This document shows, piece by piece, positions 25,316 to 34,279 of a stretch of DNA of 41,539 bases. The notes beneath the pieces were generated by a model that was given only the letters and a program-made list of their open reading frames with translations, searched no databases and was not told the origin of the DNA. This DNA comes from Sulfitobacter sp. (lineage in GTDB: Bacteria; Pseudomonadota; Alphaproteobacteria; Rhodobacterales; Rhodobacteraceae). Both the position numbers and the translations under genes were made by a program. Where the stretch lies: positions 42,864-84,402 of the forward strand of contig JAFMGZ010000010.1 in the NCBI GenBank assembly GCA_017854855.1. The letters are read 5' to 3'. Each line of letters begins with the position of its first letter. Position 1 is the first letter of the stretch.

Positions 25316-26024
25316 GGTCTGTTCCTTTTTGTCCGTCTGGCAGGTTTGGAGGGTCACCCCATTGGGCCCCCTGGACCTGCATGTGCCGCCAATTCTATCG
25401 CCAAGTTTACCAGCCGTCTTGTCAACATCGGCGGCGGTCTGACCTGACAGGAATCGTACAGCAAAGCAGGTTTCTCATCTCACGCACCGGGTAGCAAATT
25501 CAAAGCGGAATTACACCTTCAATTTGCGCGCCCATGTGGTTGTTGCCTGCCCGCCCCTGCCGCTGGCCGGGTTCCCCCTGTGCCACCGCATAACATCCGG
25601 CGGCGCATGTGTGCCGCGCCGTCAGGGATGATCTTGGCTTTTGCCAAAGGTCCGGCGACGCAGGAGGTGGCAAGACCCCCTTGGAAATTCAGCCGCCGTT
25701 GCGATGCCAATCACAAGTTTCTTAAAACCCTGCAGCCGCCCGCCAAAGTAGTGCTGCATTCAAAAAGGGGGCGATTTAATTTGTGCTTATGGCACGGATT
25801 TCAAATTAATTTCCTGAAATGAAAAATGCGGAAATATTGAATTAACCAACTGTTTTATAACAGTAAAAATTAGCGCATGAAGCGAAAAAAACGAATGAAG
25901 TGTTCGGCACCAAGCCAATTTTACAATTCCATTACAAACCGCAGAACACTAAAGATAATTTCCACAGTGTTACAAATGCCAAGCCTGTCGAGCCGCAGGG
26001 TTCTTGCCTTCGAAAAGAGTTACG
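25316..26024. other. 709-base intergenic region, no confident gene
   Basis: This holds the transaldolase leader and, at the other end, the upstream region of the SorC-type regulator; the two genes diverge. Bases 25443-25750 are GC-rich with only short open frames (63-80 codons) lacking good start sites. Bases about 25780-25980 are strikingly AT-rich for this window, with TTACAA repeated near 25921, 25932 and 25970 and an inverted pair AACACT (25945-25950) / AGTGTT (25966-25971). A small RNA or a large regulatory region could lie here; I see no tRNA and no known riboswitch. Confidence 0.5.
25849..25864. promoter_or_regulatory. 16-bp palindrome in the AT-rich region upstream of the SorC regulator
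   Basis: ACTGTT-TTAT-AACAGT is a perfect dyad about 160 bases before the regulator start. SorC-type regulators act on AT-rich dyads near their own genes, so autoregulation is possible. In AT-rich DNA a 6-bp dyad can be chance. Confidence 0.25.
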
Positions 26025-26906
26025 ATGACCCGTTTATATGAATTGAGAATGATAGCTCGCGTCGCGCAGATGTATCACGAAGAAGATCAAAAACAGACGC
26101 AGATCGCCTCGCATTTGGGCATATCACAGGCAAGTATTTCGCGTATGCTGAAAAAGGCGGAGCGGGAGAAAATCGTCTCGACAAAAGTCACGTCCCCCGC
26201 CGGAACATACGCCCAGATCGAAGCCAAGCTGCGGTGCCGGTTCAATTTGACCGAAGCGATCGTCGTGGACAGCCCCTGCCCTGACAGCATTGCGATCAAG
26301 CAACAGATTGGTGCTGCTGCCGCGCATTTGGTGGAAACCACCATGCAGCCCGACGAGGTAATCGGCCTGATGGATGGGTCTGACGTTTTGCCAGACATGG
26401 TTGCCCTGATGCGGCCGATCAAGAACAGGCGGGCGAAAGCCATTCTTAAGCTGGGAGACAGGGGTAATTTCGGCGATGGTTTGGAACAGCCATGCCAGAT
26501 GTCTGTGCGGCTGGCCGCGCTGACGGGGGTCTCTGCCTCAGCCTCGGATCGTACGCAGGAAGATACGCCAGTTTCCATACAGGAGCGTCTGGTTCAAGAT
26601 ACGACACCATGCCGGGTCACCTTGGGCATTATTGATATCGGGTCGATCAGCGACACAGGCAGAGATATCAGCGCAGGATCGGGCATCAGCAACCAGATCC
26701 GCATTCCGCGTCAGACAACGCCGCCCCCCACGATCCCTGAGCAGGCTTTTGGCATGTCTTTGCAGGAATGGGGCGATATTGACCGCGTCCTTGCCGTCAT
26801 CGACCCACGGACCGAAATTTCCCAGGCCAGGGCTGTGCTGGACATGGGATTTGTCAATTTGCTGGTCATTGATCACAGCACGGCTACGGGTTTGCTGCAG
26901 GGTTAA
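26025..26906 (+). CDS. SorC/DeoR-type sugar-binding transcriptional regulator, divergent effector domain
   Basis: A 293-residue regulator. A helix-turn-helix near residues 22-50 (Q-T-Q-I-A-S-H-L-G-I-S-Q-A-S-I-S-R) matches the SorC family. The C-terminal sugar-phosphate-binding domain is recognisable at its end (D-R-V-L-A-V-I-D-P, then A-R-A-V-L-D-M-G-F-V-N-L-L-V-I-D). The usual sugar-binding segment (V-S-W-G-x-T) is replaced by L-M-D-G-S-D, and other pocket loops are shortened, so the ligand may be unusual or lost. The ATG at 26025 has AAGAG 6 bases upstream. The GMC oxidoreductase gene converges with it, and the TRAP operon follows, so it may control them. The target is not shown by the sequence. 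Confidence 0.75.
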   Translation: MTRLYELRMIARVAQMYHEEDQKQTQIASHLGISQASISRMLKKAEREKIVSTKVTSPAGTYAQIEAKLRCRFNLTEAIVVDSPCPDSIAIKQQIGAAAAHLVETTMQPDEVIGLMDGSDVLPDMVALMRPIKNRRAKAILKLGDRGNFGDGLEQPCQMSVRLAALTGVSASASDRTQEDTPVSIQERLVQDTTPCRVTLGIIDIGSISDTGRDISAGSGISNQIRIPRQTTPPPTIPEQAFGMSLQEWGDIDRVLAVIDPRTEISQARAVLDMGFVNLLVIDHSTATGLLQG

Positions 26907-27007
26907 CGCAGGCTTTTAGCAACAGCGCGCCACAGCCGCCTGGCAATCACCCCATAAGCGCAACATTATTGCCCCCGACCAGCCGCATCCCAACTGCGCC
27001 GCATTGG

Positions 27008-28615
27008 TCAGGCAGAGAGTTGATGATCCTCAATAATAAGCTGACTGGCTTTTTCACCGATCATGATGGCAGGTGCGTTTGTGTTGCCGCTGACGATCTC
27101 TGGCATGATCGAACAATCCGCCACTCTGAGGCCATGAATGCCGTGCACGCGCAACCGCGCATCGACCACCGCATCACCAGATTGTCCCATCTTGCAGGTG
27201 CCTGTCGGGTGATAGATTGACGCGGTGTTGTCGCGCGCCCAATGCAGCGTCGCGTCATAGTCATTCATGTCCAGACTTTCGTGCGGCCTGTATTCCTGGG
27301 ATATCTTTTCCGTCAGGGGGGCGTGGCGCGCGATCTTGCGCGCGATGTTGATCCCTGCAACGACCGTCCGGCAGTCGGTTTCCGTAGACAGGTAGTTTGG
27401 CACGATTTTTGGATAGTCCCCTGCATCGGCCGAATTCAAACGGATTTCGCCGCGCGATTCAGGGCGCAGCTGGCAGACCGACATCGTAAAGGCCGAGAAT
27501 TTATCGGCTCCCTTGCCAGGATTTTCCGCCGAAAGAGGCTGGACGTGGAACTGCACGTCGGGCGTTTCCAAGGTATCGTTCGTTTTCATAAAGCCTGTGG
27601 CAAGGCTGGCGGCCATGGTCATCGGGCCCGACCGCGAGGTCAGATACTTCAGGCCGATCTTGGCCTGACCAAACAGCGAACCAACCTCATCATTCAAGGT
27701 GGGTTCGTTGCATTTATAGACCAGCCGCGCTTGCAGGTGGTCTTGCATGTTCTTGCCCACCCCAGGCATATCGGCAAGCACCTCAATGCCGTGATCTGCC
27801 AATTGCGCGGCCTCACCGATCCCCGACAGCATCAACAACTGCGGTGAATTGATCGCCCCCCCGGACAAGATGATCTCGCTCCGCGCAGTGATCCGGTGCT
27901 CTTGGCCGCCGCGGTCCTTGTAAATGACAGCCACGGCGCGTTTGCCGTCCAGAACAATTCTTTGAGCATGGGCATGGGTAATGATGCGCAGGTTGGGGCG
28001 CGATTTTACCGGGTTCAGAAAGGCCACAGCCGCAGAACACCGCAGACCGTTGCGTGATGTCAGCTGGAAAAAGCCGACGCCTTCCTGATCCGCCCCGTTG
28101 TAATCGGGGTTGAATTTGTATCCAGCCGCCTGGGCTGCTTGGACCCATGCATCCGTGATCGGGCGCTGGATTCGCATGTTCGAGACCGACAAAAGGCCTT
28201 TGTTGCCGTGAAAATCATCCGCGCCGCGTTCGTTGTTCTCTGACTTCTTGAACAGCGGCAGCACGTCGTCCCAGCTCCAGCCTTCGTTGCCCATCTGGCG
28301 CCAGCGGTCATAGTCCTGGGGCTGTCCGCGCACATAGAGCAGACCGTTGAGAGAAGATGACCCTCCCAGGACCTTACCGCGCGGCCATTCAATCGACCGT
28401 CCATTCAAGCCCGGGTCAGGTTCGGTTTTGTAACACCAGTCCACCTTGGGGTTATGAATGGTTTTGAAATAGCCCACGGGAATGTGGATCCAGGGATTGG
28501 TATCCTTGCCGCCCGCCTCAAGTAGGACGACCTTTTTGGACGGATCGGCGCTCAGCCGGTTGGCAATGACACACCCTGATGATCCTGCACCTATGATAAT
28601 GAAGTCCGCATCCAC
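27008..28615 (-). CDS. GMC-family FAD oxidoreductase (choline/alcohol dehydrogenase-like)
   Basis: This 535-residue flavoprotein oxidises an alcohol with FAD. The dinucleotide fold I-I-I-G-A-G-S-S-G-C-V at residues 6-16 opens the protein, and the first GMC signature region is G-K-V-L-G-G-S-S-S-L-N-G near 80. The second signature, S-G-G-A-I-N-S-P-Q-L-L-M-L-S-G-I-G, is mid-protein. The C-terminal Y-H-P-T-G-T-C-K-M-G carries the active-site His, and S-G-N-T-N-A-P-A-I-M-I-G ends the FAD contacts. The start is GTG at 28615, with AGGAGGAG close upstream. It diverges from the dctPQM operon across 106 bases with a strong dyad, suggesting it oxidises what that transporter imports. It has choline dehydrogenase-like layout, but no betaine genes are near. 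Confidence 0.88.
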   Translation of the reverse strand: MDADFIIIGAGSSGCVIANRLSADPSKKVVLLEAGGKDTNPWIHIPVGYFKTIHNPKVDWCYKTEPDPGLNGRSIEWPRGKVLGGSSSLNGLLYVRGQPQDYDRWRQMGNEGWSWDDVLPLFKKSENNERGADDFHGNKGLLSVSNMRIQRPITDAWVQAAQAAGYKFNPDYNGADQEGVGFFQLTSRNGLRCSAAVAFLNPVKSRPNLRIITHAHAQRIVLDGKRAVAVIYKDRGGQEHRITARSEIILSGGAINSPQLLMLSGIGEAAQLADHGIEVLADMPGVGKNMQDHLQARLVYKCNEPTLNDEVGSLFGQAKIGLKYLTSRSGPMTMAASLATGFMKTNDTLETPDVQFHVQPLSAENPGKGADKFSAFTMSVCQLRPESRGEIRLNSADAGDYPKIVPNYLSTETDCRTVVAGINIARKIARHAPLTEKISQEYRPHESLDMNDYDATLHWARDNTASIYHPTGTCKMGQSGDAVVDARLRVHGIHGLRVADCSIMPEIVSGNTNAPAIMIGEKASQLIIEDHQLSA

Positions 28616-28676
28616 GGCGCTCTCCTCCTGGTTCCTGAAAAAAAGTCTATGCAGGTTAATTGATATAGGCTAGCGT

Positions 28677-28701
28677 TTTTTGAGACCAAACGTCTCAAAA
28701 A
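28677..28701. promoter_or_regulatory. Perfect 10-5-10 dyad, probable operator for dctPQM and the GMC gene
   Basis: TTTTTGAGAC (28677-28686), spacer CAAAC, GTCTCAAAAA (28692-28701) form a perfect inverted repeat in the divergent promoter region, 20 bases before dctP. The GAGAC-N5-GTCTC core suits a dimeric repressor (IclR or GntR style) or the SorC-type regulator encoded nearby. A plus-strand hairpin followed by no T-run makes a terminator unlikely. Confidence 0.55.
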
Positions 28702-28721
28702 TGGATTTAGGGAGGAATACT

Positions 28722-29954
28722 ATGGGACTTCAGAACAAATTAAGCGGCATAACCCGCCGTGATCTATTCCGTGTTGCGGGCCGGTATGGCATGAGCTCCA
28801 CGCTCTTGGCCGCTGGCGGATTTGGCGGTGCGATGAGCCTGGCCAACCTGGCAAGTGCCGCAGAATCGACCTACGAGCGGCGCTTTTCCAAGCCTGCCAA
28901 ATTCACTTTGAAATTTGGCGCTTCGGGCTTTAACGCACGGAACTTGTTGATTGAACGGGCCGGCGCGTTGGAATTTGCACGTGATCTGGAAAGCCGCACA
29001 GACGGCGAAATCCGGGTTGAGTTCATTGGCGACAACCAGATCTGCGGTCAGACATCCTGTGTTGAAAAGACCCAGCAGGGCATCGTCGACATCTATGCGG
29101 CCTCCACACAAAACTCTGCGGGCGGTGCCCCATATCTGAACGTGCTGGACTATGCCTATATGTTCCCGACACGGGCGTCACAGTACCACTTCCTCTACAG
29201 CCCCAAATCACAGCGCATCCTGCGTGACCCGCTGGAGAAGAACCACGGCCTGAAATTCTTGTTCTCGCATTGCGAATTGCGCGGCATTCAGCTGGGTCTG
29301 GGCTGGCAGGACAAACCGACAGTCACATCTGTTGAGCAATTGTTCGGCACCAAGAACCGCGTCACCGGCACACAGCTTGGCCGTATTGCGATGCAGGCTC
29401 TGAACCTGAACCCCGTTCCGATCGCATGGGAAGAAACCCTTGATGGTCTCAAGCAGGGCCTGATTGATGGTGCGGAAACATGGGCCTCTGCGGTGGCCTA
29501 TGCGAACATGTCCCCGGTCGTGTCACAATCCGTCGACCTGGAATTCTTCTGCGGGACCGAACATACGTCAATGTCCGCTTCTGTCTTTGACAGCCTCGGT
29601 GGCGAACTTCAGGATGCTGTGAACGAATCCAGCTATTGGGCACAAACCCATGTTCAGGCCGCAAACGAAGCCGCGCTGGTCAAGACCGTCGGCTATTCCG
29701 ACCCACAGCTGCCGAACACCATCTTTGCCCGCGACAATGTTCGCATGGCATTCCTGTCAGACGCCGAAAAGCGCAAGGCCGAAGAAATGTGTTCACCCGA
29801 ATTCCAGCCACAGCTCTGGGAGCAGTGGCGCGAGCGGATCAACGGCTGGGCCGGTGGCATCGACACCTATCAGGAAATCTACAACATCGCGCGCGAAATC
29901 CCGAAAGAGACTTTGCCAGAGAACGTAGAGCCTCGCCGCTGGTGGAAAGGCTAA
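28722..29954 (+). CDS. dctP: TRAP transporter substrate-binding protein, Tat-exported
   Basis: A 410-residue periplasmic binding protein of the DctP family. The N-terminus carries a twin-arginine signal (I-T-R-R-D-L-F-R), a hydrophobic stretch rich in Ala/Gly, and a cleavage region L-A-S-A-A-E near residue 46. The ligand Arg region (T-G-T-Q-L-G-R) and the helical hinge follow the family pattern. It is longer than the common 330-residue DctP. Two close Cys (I-C-G-Q-T-S-C) could form a disulphide, which fits folding before Tat export. The ATG at 28722 has GGAGG 6 bases upstream. A strong hairpin after the stop separates it from dctQM and should give excess binding protein. The ligand is unknown. 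Confidence 0.9.
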   Translation: MGLQNKLSGITRRDLFRVAGRYGMSSTLLAAGGFGGAMSLANLASAAESTYERRFSKPAKFTLKFGASGFNARNLLIERAGALEFARDLESRTDGEIRVEFIGDNQICGQTSCVEKTQQGIVDIYAASTQNSAGGAPYLNVLDYAYMFPTRASQYHFLYSPKSQRILRDPLEKNHGLKFLFSHCELRGIQLGLGWQDKPTVTSVEQLFGTKNRVTGTQLGRIAMQALNLNPVPIAWEETLDGLKQGLIDGAETWASAVAYANMSPVVSQSVDLEFFCGTEHTSMSASVFDSLGGELQDAVNESSYWAQTHVQAANEAALVKTVGYSDPQLPNTIFARDNVRMAFLSDAEKRKAEEMCSPEFQPQLWEQWRERINGWAGGIDTYQEIYNIAREIPKETLPENVEPRRWWKG

Positions 29955-29970
29955 TCGCCTGAAAAAACGG

Positions 29971-30007
29971 AGGGCCAGTCGGACGAGGAGGTCTGACTGG
30001 CCCTTTT
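29971..30007 (+). terminator. Strong hairpin with T-run between dctP and dctQ
   Basis: AGGGCCAGTCGGAC (29971-29984) and GTCTGACTGGCCCT (29991-30004) form a 14-bp stem with one G-U pair and a 6-base loop, followed by a T-run. It is a good intrinsic terminator or processing/stability hairpin. Placed inside the operon, it would lower dctQM relative to dctP. Confidence 0.8.
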
Positions 30008-30060
30008 CTAATTGCGGTACAGGTGGCTATCTGTAACCGTCACTTTGGGGGGAGAGGGCA

Positions 30061-30738
30061 ATGTCAATTTTGTCTGATATGGGTACCATCATCCATACCA
30101 TGACCGTGGGTGAGGTGGATTTTTCATCCGTCCGTGCATTCCGATCAAATGCCGCATGGTATGTATTCGGGCCGCTGACAGCGATCGGCGCGGTTTTGGT
30201 TCTATACATCTATAAACTGGTGCCATGGCTTGATCGCCATCTTGAGCGATCTATCGTGGTCTATACATATATCGTGATCGCCGGGATCATCTTTGTCGGT
30301 GTCTTGCAGCGCTTTATTCCGTTCCTGCCGGCCCAGCCGCCCTGGTCGACAACACTGCCGCCCATGCTCTTTATGATCATGGCCTGGTTCGGCTGTTCGT
30401 TTAACGTCCGGCTGCGTACGCATCTGAGTTTCAGTGAATTCCGCACGCAGTTTTCACCGAAATGGCAGATGGTCATGCTCTGGATGGATGCGATCTTGTG
30501 GTTTGTCTTCTGCGTGATCGTGGTGACGACAACAGCACGGGTTACCGCGAATGCGGTGTCGAACTTTATGATCGTGCCGGGCACCAATGGATTGATGCAG
30601 TGGTGGTTCATCATCACCGTACCCTTGGCGTTCATTCTCATGGCGGGCCGTGTTCTGGAAAACCTTATTGAGGATGTTCAAAAATATCGCAGGGGCGCGC
30701 CCTTGATTGAGCAGGCTGTCATCGGGGGGGATGTGTGA
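30061..30738 (+). CDS. dctQ: TRAP transporter small membrane subunit
   Basis: A 225-residue membrane protein with four hydrophobic segments (about 40-60, 75-95, 150-175 and 185-210), matching the DctQ four-helix subunit that pairs with DctM. It has an unusually long N-terminal cytoplasmic part of about 35 residues and no signal peptide. The ATG at 30061 has GAGAGGG upstream. Its TGA overlaps the dctM ATG as TGATG, so the two are translationally coupled. DctQ proteins vary in sequence; the call rests on topology and on its position between dctP and dctM. Confidence 0.85.
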   Translation: MSILSDMGTIIHTMTVGEVDFSSVRAFRSNAAWYVFGPLTAIGAVLVLYIYKLVPWLDRHLERSIVVYTYIVIAGIIFVGVLQRFIPFLPAQPPWSTTLPPMLFMIMAWFGCSFNVRLRTHLSFSEFRTQFSPKWQMVMLWMDAILWFVFCVIVVTTTARVTANAVSNFMIVPGTNGLMQWWFIITVPLAFILMAGRVLENLIEDVQKYRRGAPLIEQAVIGGDV

Positions 30739-32096
30739 TGACTGACGGTACGTGGATTACCTTGATATCGCTGGCGGTTACGATGCTGTTCATGCTCGGC
30801 ACGCCGGTACTTTTGGTCATTGTCTATTGGGTCATTGGCTGTTCCTTTGTCATGGGCCTGACCTTGGACAACATCGGCAACGAGCTGTTGAATGTGTTCA
30901 ACAAGGGTTTTGCCCTTTTGGCGATGCCCCTGTTCATTCTGACCGGGGATTTGATCAACAAATCCGGCATCGCCCGACGATTATCGGATTTTGCCTATGC
31001 CTGTCTGGGCTGGCTGCGGGGCGGTCTGGCCATGGCGGCCATCGGCGCTTGCGGTTTGTTTGCCGCGATCTCTGGCTCCAATTCGGCGACCACGGCAACC
31101 ATCGGGTCAATGCTGCATCCTGAAATGGTCAAAGGCGGCTATGATGAGCGGTTCAGTGCGGCCACGGCAGCGGCAGGCGGTACTGTGGGGATCATCATCC
31201 CGCCCTCCATCATCTTTATCGTGTACGGGTTCCTGATGAACCTGCCGATCTCTGATCTGTTCGTCGCGGGCATCGTGCCCGGCGTGCTGATGGTTCTGGC
31301 CATGATGATCACCTGCTTCATCATCTGTTCGGTCAACAAATGGGGCTATCTGATCAAGCTGGAACTGAGCCGCGTGATCAAGACCGCCGTGGGCGCTTGG
31401 CTGGGTTTCTTTGCCATTGGTCTGGTGCTTTGGGGTATTTATACGGGCAAATTCTCGCCCACAGAGGCCGCAGGCGTCACCGTGGGCTTTTGTGTGATCG
31501 TTGGCATGCTGTCTTATCCGATCAACAAGTCCGTCGGTCTGGATGCAGAAACCCCGATCGCGGAAAAATCGGTTGCGTCCATGCTGGTCGTGGAAGGGTT
31601 CCGGCTGGTTGATCTGCCATCCATCGTTGTCCGTTCGGCACAGATCACCGGTATCCTGGCACCGCTGATCGCGGTTTCGGTGGTGATGCAGCAAATCATG
31701 TCGCTGCTGGGTGCGCAGGAAACCATCGGAAATTTTGTGACTGGAATGGGGGGGTATTACCCTGTGCTGTTCACCTGCATGGCGATCGTATTCGTGGCAG
31801 GCATGGTGCTGGAATCCCTGCCGGTCACGATCATTCTGGCCCCTATTCTGGCCCCAATCGCGGCTTCTGTCGGGGTTGACCCGATCCAGTTTGCAGTGAT
31901 CTTTTTGGTTGGTGCATCCATCGGCTTCATCACGCCGCCTTATGGATTGAACCTTTATGTTGCATCGGGGGTCACGGGCGTCCCGTACTTCCGCCTGCTA
32001 CGGTACAGCACGGCCTATCTCATCTCTCTGATCTGTATCTGGGTTCTGATCGCGCTGCTGCCAGACCTGTCCTTGATGCTGCTGCCCGCAAGATAG
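30738..32096 (+). CDS. dctM: TRAP transporter large permease subunit
   Basis: The 452-residue sodium-coupled permease has about 12 hydrophobic segments. Family stretches are L-L-A-M-P-L-F-I-L-T-G near residue 70, the A-A-I-S-G-S-N-S-A-T-T-A-T-I-G-S-M loop near 115, and I-I-P-P-S-I-I near 155. The later P-T-E-A-A-G and L-E-S-L-P-V-T-I-I-L-A-P regions complete the pattern. The ATG at 30738 overlaps the dctQ stop; a GTG three bases earlier is also in frame. A bidirectional terminator lies 30 bases beyond the stop. Confidence 0.95.
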   Translation: MTDGTWITLISLAVTMLFMLGTPVLLVIVYWVIGCSFVMGLTLDNIGNELLNVFNKGFALLAMPLFILTGDLINKSGIARRLSDFAYACLGWLRGGLAMAAIGACGLFAAISGSNSATTATIGSMLHPEMVKGGYDERFSAATAAAGGTVGIIIPPSIIFIVYGFLMNLPISDLFVAGIVPGVLMVLAMMITCFIICSVNKWGYLIKLELSRVIKTAVGAWLGFFAIGLVLWGIYTGKFSPTEAAGVTVGFCVIVGMLSYPINKSVGLDAETPIAEKSVASMLVVEGFRLVDLPSIVVRSAQITGILAPLIAVSVVMQQIMSLLGAQETIGNFVTGMGGYYPVLFTCMAIVFVAGMVLESLPVTIILAPILAPIAASVGVDPIQFAVIFLVGASIGFITPPYGLNLYVASGVTGVPYFRLLRYSTAYLISLICIWVLIALLPDLSLMLLPAR

Positions 32097-32127
32097 CGCG
32101 GGCAGGCACGCAGGGACGATAAGGATA

Positions 32128-32157
32128 AAAAAGGGCCGCTGAACAGCGGCCCTTTTT
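32128..32157. terminator. Bidirectional intrinsic terminator between dctM and aspS
   Basis: AAAAAGGGCCGCT (32128-32140), loop GAAC, AGCGGCCCTTTTT (32145-32157) form a 13-bp stem with an A-run on one side and a T-run on the other. It can stop dctM transcription on the plus strand and aspS on the minus strand, although the aspS stop lies about 95 bases away. Confidence 0.9.
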
Positions 32158-32251
32158 CTATTGAGGTCATTCTCGAGAAACCTGCCCCTTGGCCTTTGCT
32201 GCAAACAACGATTTCAGCGCCAGGGGTGTACCAGGTATTCAGATCGACGCT

Positions 32252-34102
32252 TTAGTCCTGCGGGATCACCCGCAGGCCCAGTTCCATCAACTGATCCGAG
32301 GTCGGGTCGCTGGGCGCATTCATCATCAAGTCTTCGGCACGCTGGTTCATCGGGAAGAGGATCACTTCGCGGATGTTCTGTTCGTTGGCCAGCAACATTA
32401 CGATCCGGTCAATGCCCGCCGCACAGCCACCGTGGGGGGGCGCGCCGTATTGGAATGCATTGACCATGCCACCAAAGCGCTTGCGCACTTCTTCTTCGCC
32501 GTAGCCTGCGATCTCGAATGCCTTGAACATGATCTCTGGCTTGTGGTTCCGGATGGCCCCGGACACCAATTCATAGCCGTTACAGGCCAGATCATACTGA
32601 TAGCCCAGCACCTCAAGTGGATCGCCCTGCAGCGCCTCCATCCCGCCCTGTGGCATTGAGAAAGGGTTGTGTTCAAAGTCGATCTTGCCGGTCTCTTCGT
32701 CCTTTTCATAGATCGGGAAATCTACGATCCAGGCAAAGGCAAAGCGGTCCTTGTCTGTCAGGCCCAGTTCATCGCCGATGACCGTACGGGCACGACCCGC
32801 GACACCTTCAAACGCCTTTGGTTTGCCACCAAGGAAGAAGGCCGCATCGCCCACATTCAAGCCCAATTGCAGGCGAATGGCCTCTGTCCGCTCTGGTCCG
32901 ATGTTCTTGGCTAAGGGGCCGGCCGCTTCCATGCCGCCTTCAACCTCGCCAGATTTCAGCTTGGCCTGCGCCTCTTTTAGCGAAATACCCATCTCTTGCG
33001 CGACCGCATCCGCCGTCTTTTCACGCCAGAAGATATAGCCCATGCCGGGCAGACCTTCCTTTTGTGCGAAGGCATTCATCCGGTCGCAGAATTTGCGGCT
33101 GCCGCCCGTGGGTGCGGGAATGGCACGAATTTCGGTGCCTTCCTGCTCCAGCAGTTTTGCAAAGATGGCAAAGCCAGAGCCTGCAAAATGCTCAGACACG
33201 ACCTGCATCTTGATCGGGTTGCGCAGGTCCGGCTTGTCAGAGCCATACCAAAGCGCGGCGTCCTTGTAGGAAATCTGTGGCCATTCCTGATCCACCTTAC
33301 GGCCGCCGCCGAACTCTTCGAAAATGCCGCCAATCACTGGTTGGATCGTGTCGAACACATCTTGTTGGGTGACAAAAGACATCTCAAGGTCAAGCTGGTA
33401 GAAATCGGTGGGTGACCGGTCGGCCCGCGGATCCTCATCGCGGAAACAGGGGGCGATCTGGAAATATTTATCGAAACCGGACACCATCAACAGCTGTTTG
33501 AACTGTTGCGGGGCCTGCGGCAATGCATAGAACTTGCCAGGGTGCAGGCGCGACGGGACCAGAAAATCCCGGGCCCCTTCTGGCGAAGACGCCGTGATGA
33601 TCGGCGTCTGGAATTCCTTGAAACTCTTGTCCCACATCCGTTTGCGGATCGAGCTGACGACATCAGACCGAAGCACCATATTTGCCTGCATCTTTTCGCG
33701 GCGCAGGTCGAGGTAGCGATAGCGCAGGCGGGTTTCCTCGGGGTATTCCTGTTCGCCGAACACCATCAATGGCAGTTCCGCCGCAGCACCCAGCACTTCC
33801 ATGTCGCGGATAAAGACTTCAACCTCGCCCGTTGGGATCTTGGTGTTGATCAGGCTTTCGTCGCGGGCCTTTACCTCACCGTCAATGCGGATGCACCATT
33901 CAGAACGGACCTTTTCGACATCCTTGAACACGGGGCTGTCGGGGTCACACAGGACCTGCGTGATCCCGTAGTGATCACGAAGGTCAATGAACAAGATACC
34001 ACCATGGTCGCGGACGCGGTGGACCCAACCAGAAAGACGAACAGCATCGCCTTTGTTGGAAATGTTCAGATCGGCGCAAGTATGGCTGCGATAGGCGTGC
34101 AT
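32252..34102 (-). CDS. aspS: aspartyl-tRNA synthetase
   Basis: A 616-residue bacterial-type class II synthetase that charges tRNA-Asp. The N-terminal anticodon-binding OB domain ([10 protein letters not shown]) spans about 1-110. Motif 2 is [10 protein letters not shown], and motif 3 is G-I-D-R-I-V-M-L-L near the C-terminus. The GAD insertion domain occupies about 300-420. The reading frame continues 53 codons upstream, but the family N-terminus (M-H-A-Y-R-S-H) and AAGGGA 7 bases before it fix the start at 34102. Whether it also charges tRNA-Asn cannot be told. It stands alone, with its own promoter-like sequence upstream. Confidence 0.97.
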   Translation of the reverse strand: MHAYRSHTCADLNISNKGDAVRLSGWVHRVRDHGGILFIDLRDHYGITQVLCDPDSPVFKDVEKVRSEWCIRIDGEVKARDESLINTKIPTGEVEVFIRDMEVLGAAAELPLMVFGEQEYPEETRLRYRYLDLRREKMQANMVLRSDVVSSIRKRMWDKSFKEFQTPIITASSPEGARDFLVPSRLHPGKFYALPQAPQQFKQLLMVSGFDKYFQIAPCFRDEDPRADRSPTDFYQLDLEMSFVTQQDVFDTIQPVIGGIFEEFGGGRKVDQEWPQISYKDAALWYGSDKPDLRNPIKMQVVSEHFAGSGFAIFAKLLEQEGTEIRAIPAPTGGSRKFCDRMNAFAQKEGLPGMGYIFWREKTADAVAQEMGISLKEAQAKLKSGEVEGGMEAAGPLAKNIGPERTEAIRLQLGLNVGDAAFFLGGKPKAFEGVAGRARTVIGDELGLTDKDRFAFAWIVDFPIYEKDEETGKIDFEHNPFSMPQGGMEALQGDPLEVLGYQYDLACNGYELVSGAIRNHKPEIMFKAFEIAGYGEEEVRKRFGGMVNAFQYGAPPHGGCAAGIDRIVMLLANEQNIREVILFPMNQRAEDLMMNAPSDPTSDQLMELGLRVIPQD

Positions 34103-34138
34103 ATCGGGTCCCTTTCGAGGGCTGGAAAACTTGGCGCA

Positions 34139-34167
34139 GGTACACCTTTTGACAGCCCAGAAGTCAA
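34139..34167 (-). promoter_or_regulatory. Possible sigma-70 promoter for aspS
   Basis: On the minus strand TTGACT (34167-34162), 17 bases, then TGTACC (34144-34139) lie about 37 bases before the aspS start. The -35 box is good and the -10 box is weak. Confidence 0.35.
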
Positions 34168-34279
34168 GAGTTGTAGCGGCAAATGCGGCGCATTGAGGCG
34201 GAGTATCGCGGCAAAGGCCCAAGGGTGCCTGCACCTGACGGGTTTGCCCCTTTCCGCCCAAGGACGGCAGGCGGCAAAT

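Noticed and set aside
25580-25822. Possible 80-residue protein in the intergenic region
   Set aside because: No ribosome-binding site, no conserved motif, and the frame spans the GC-to-AT composition change.
28680-28721. Earlier start for dctP
   Set aside because: It would put the start inside the operator dyad and move the Tat motif away from the N-terminus; GGAGG before 28722 decides it.
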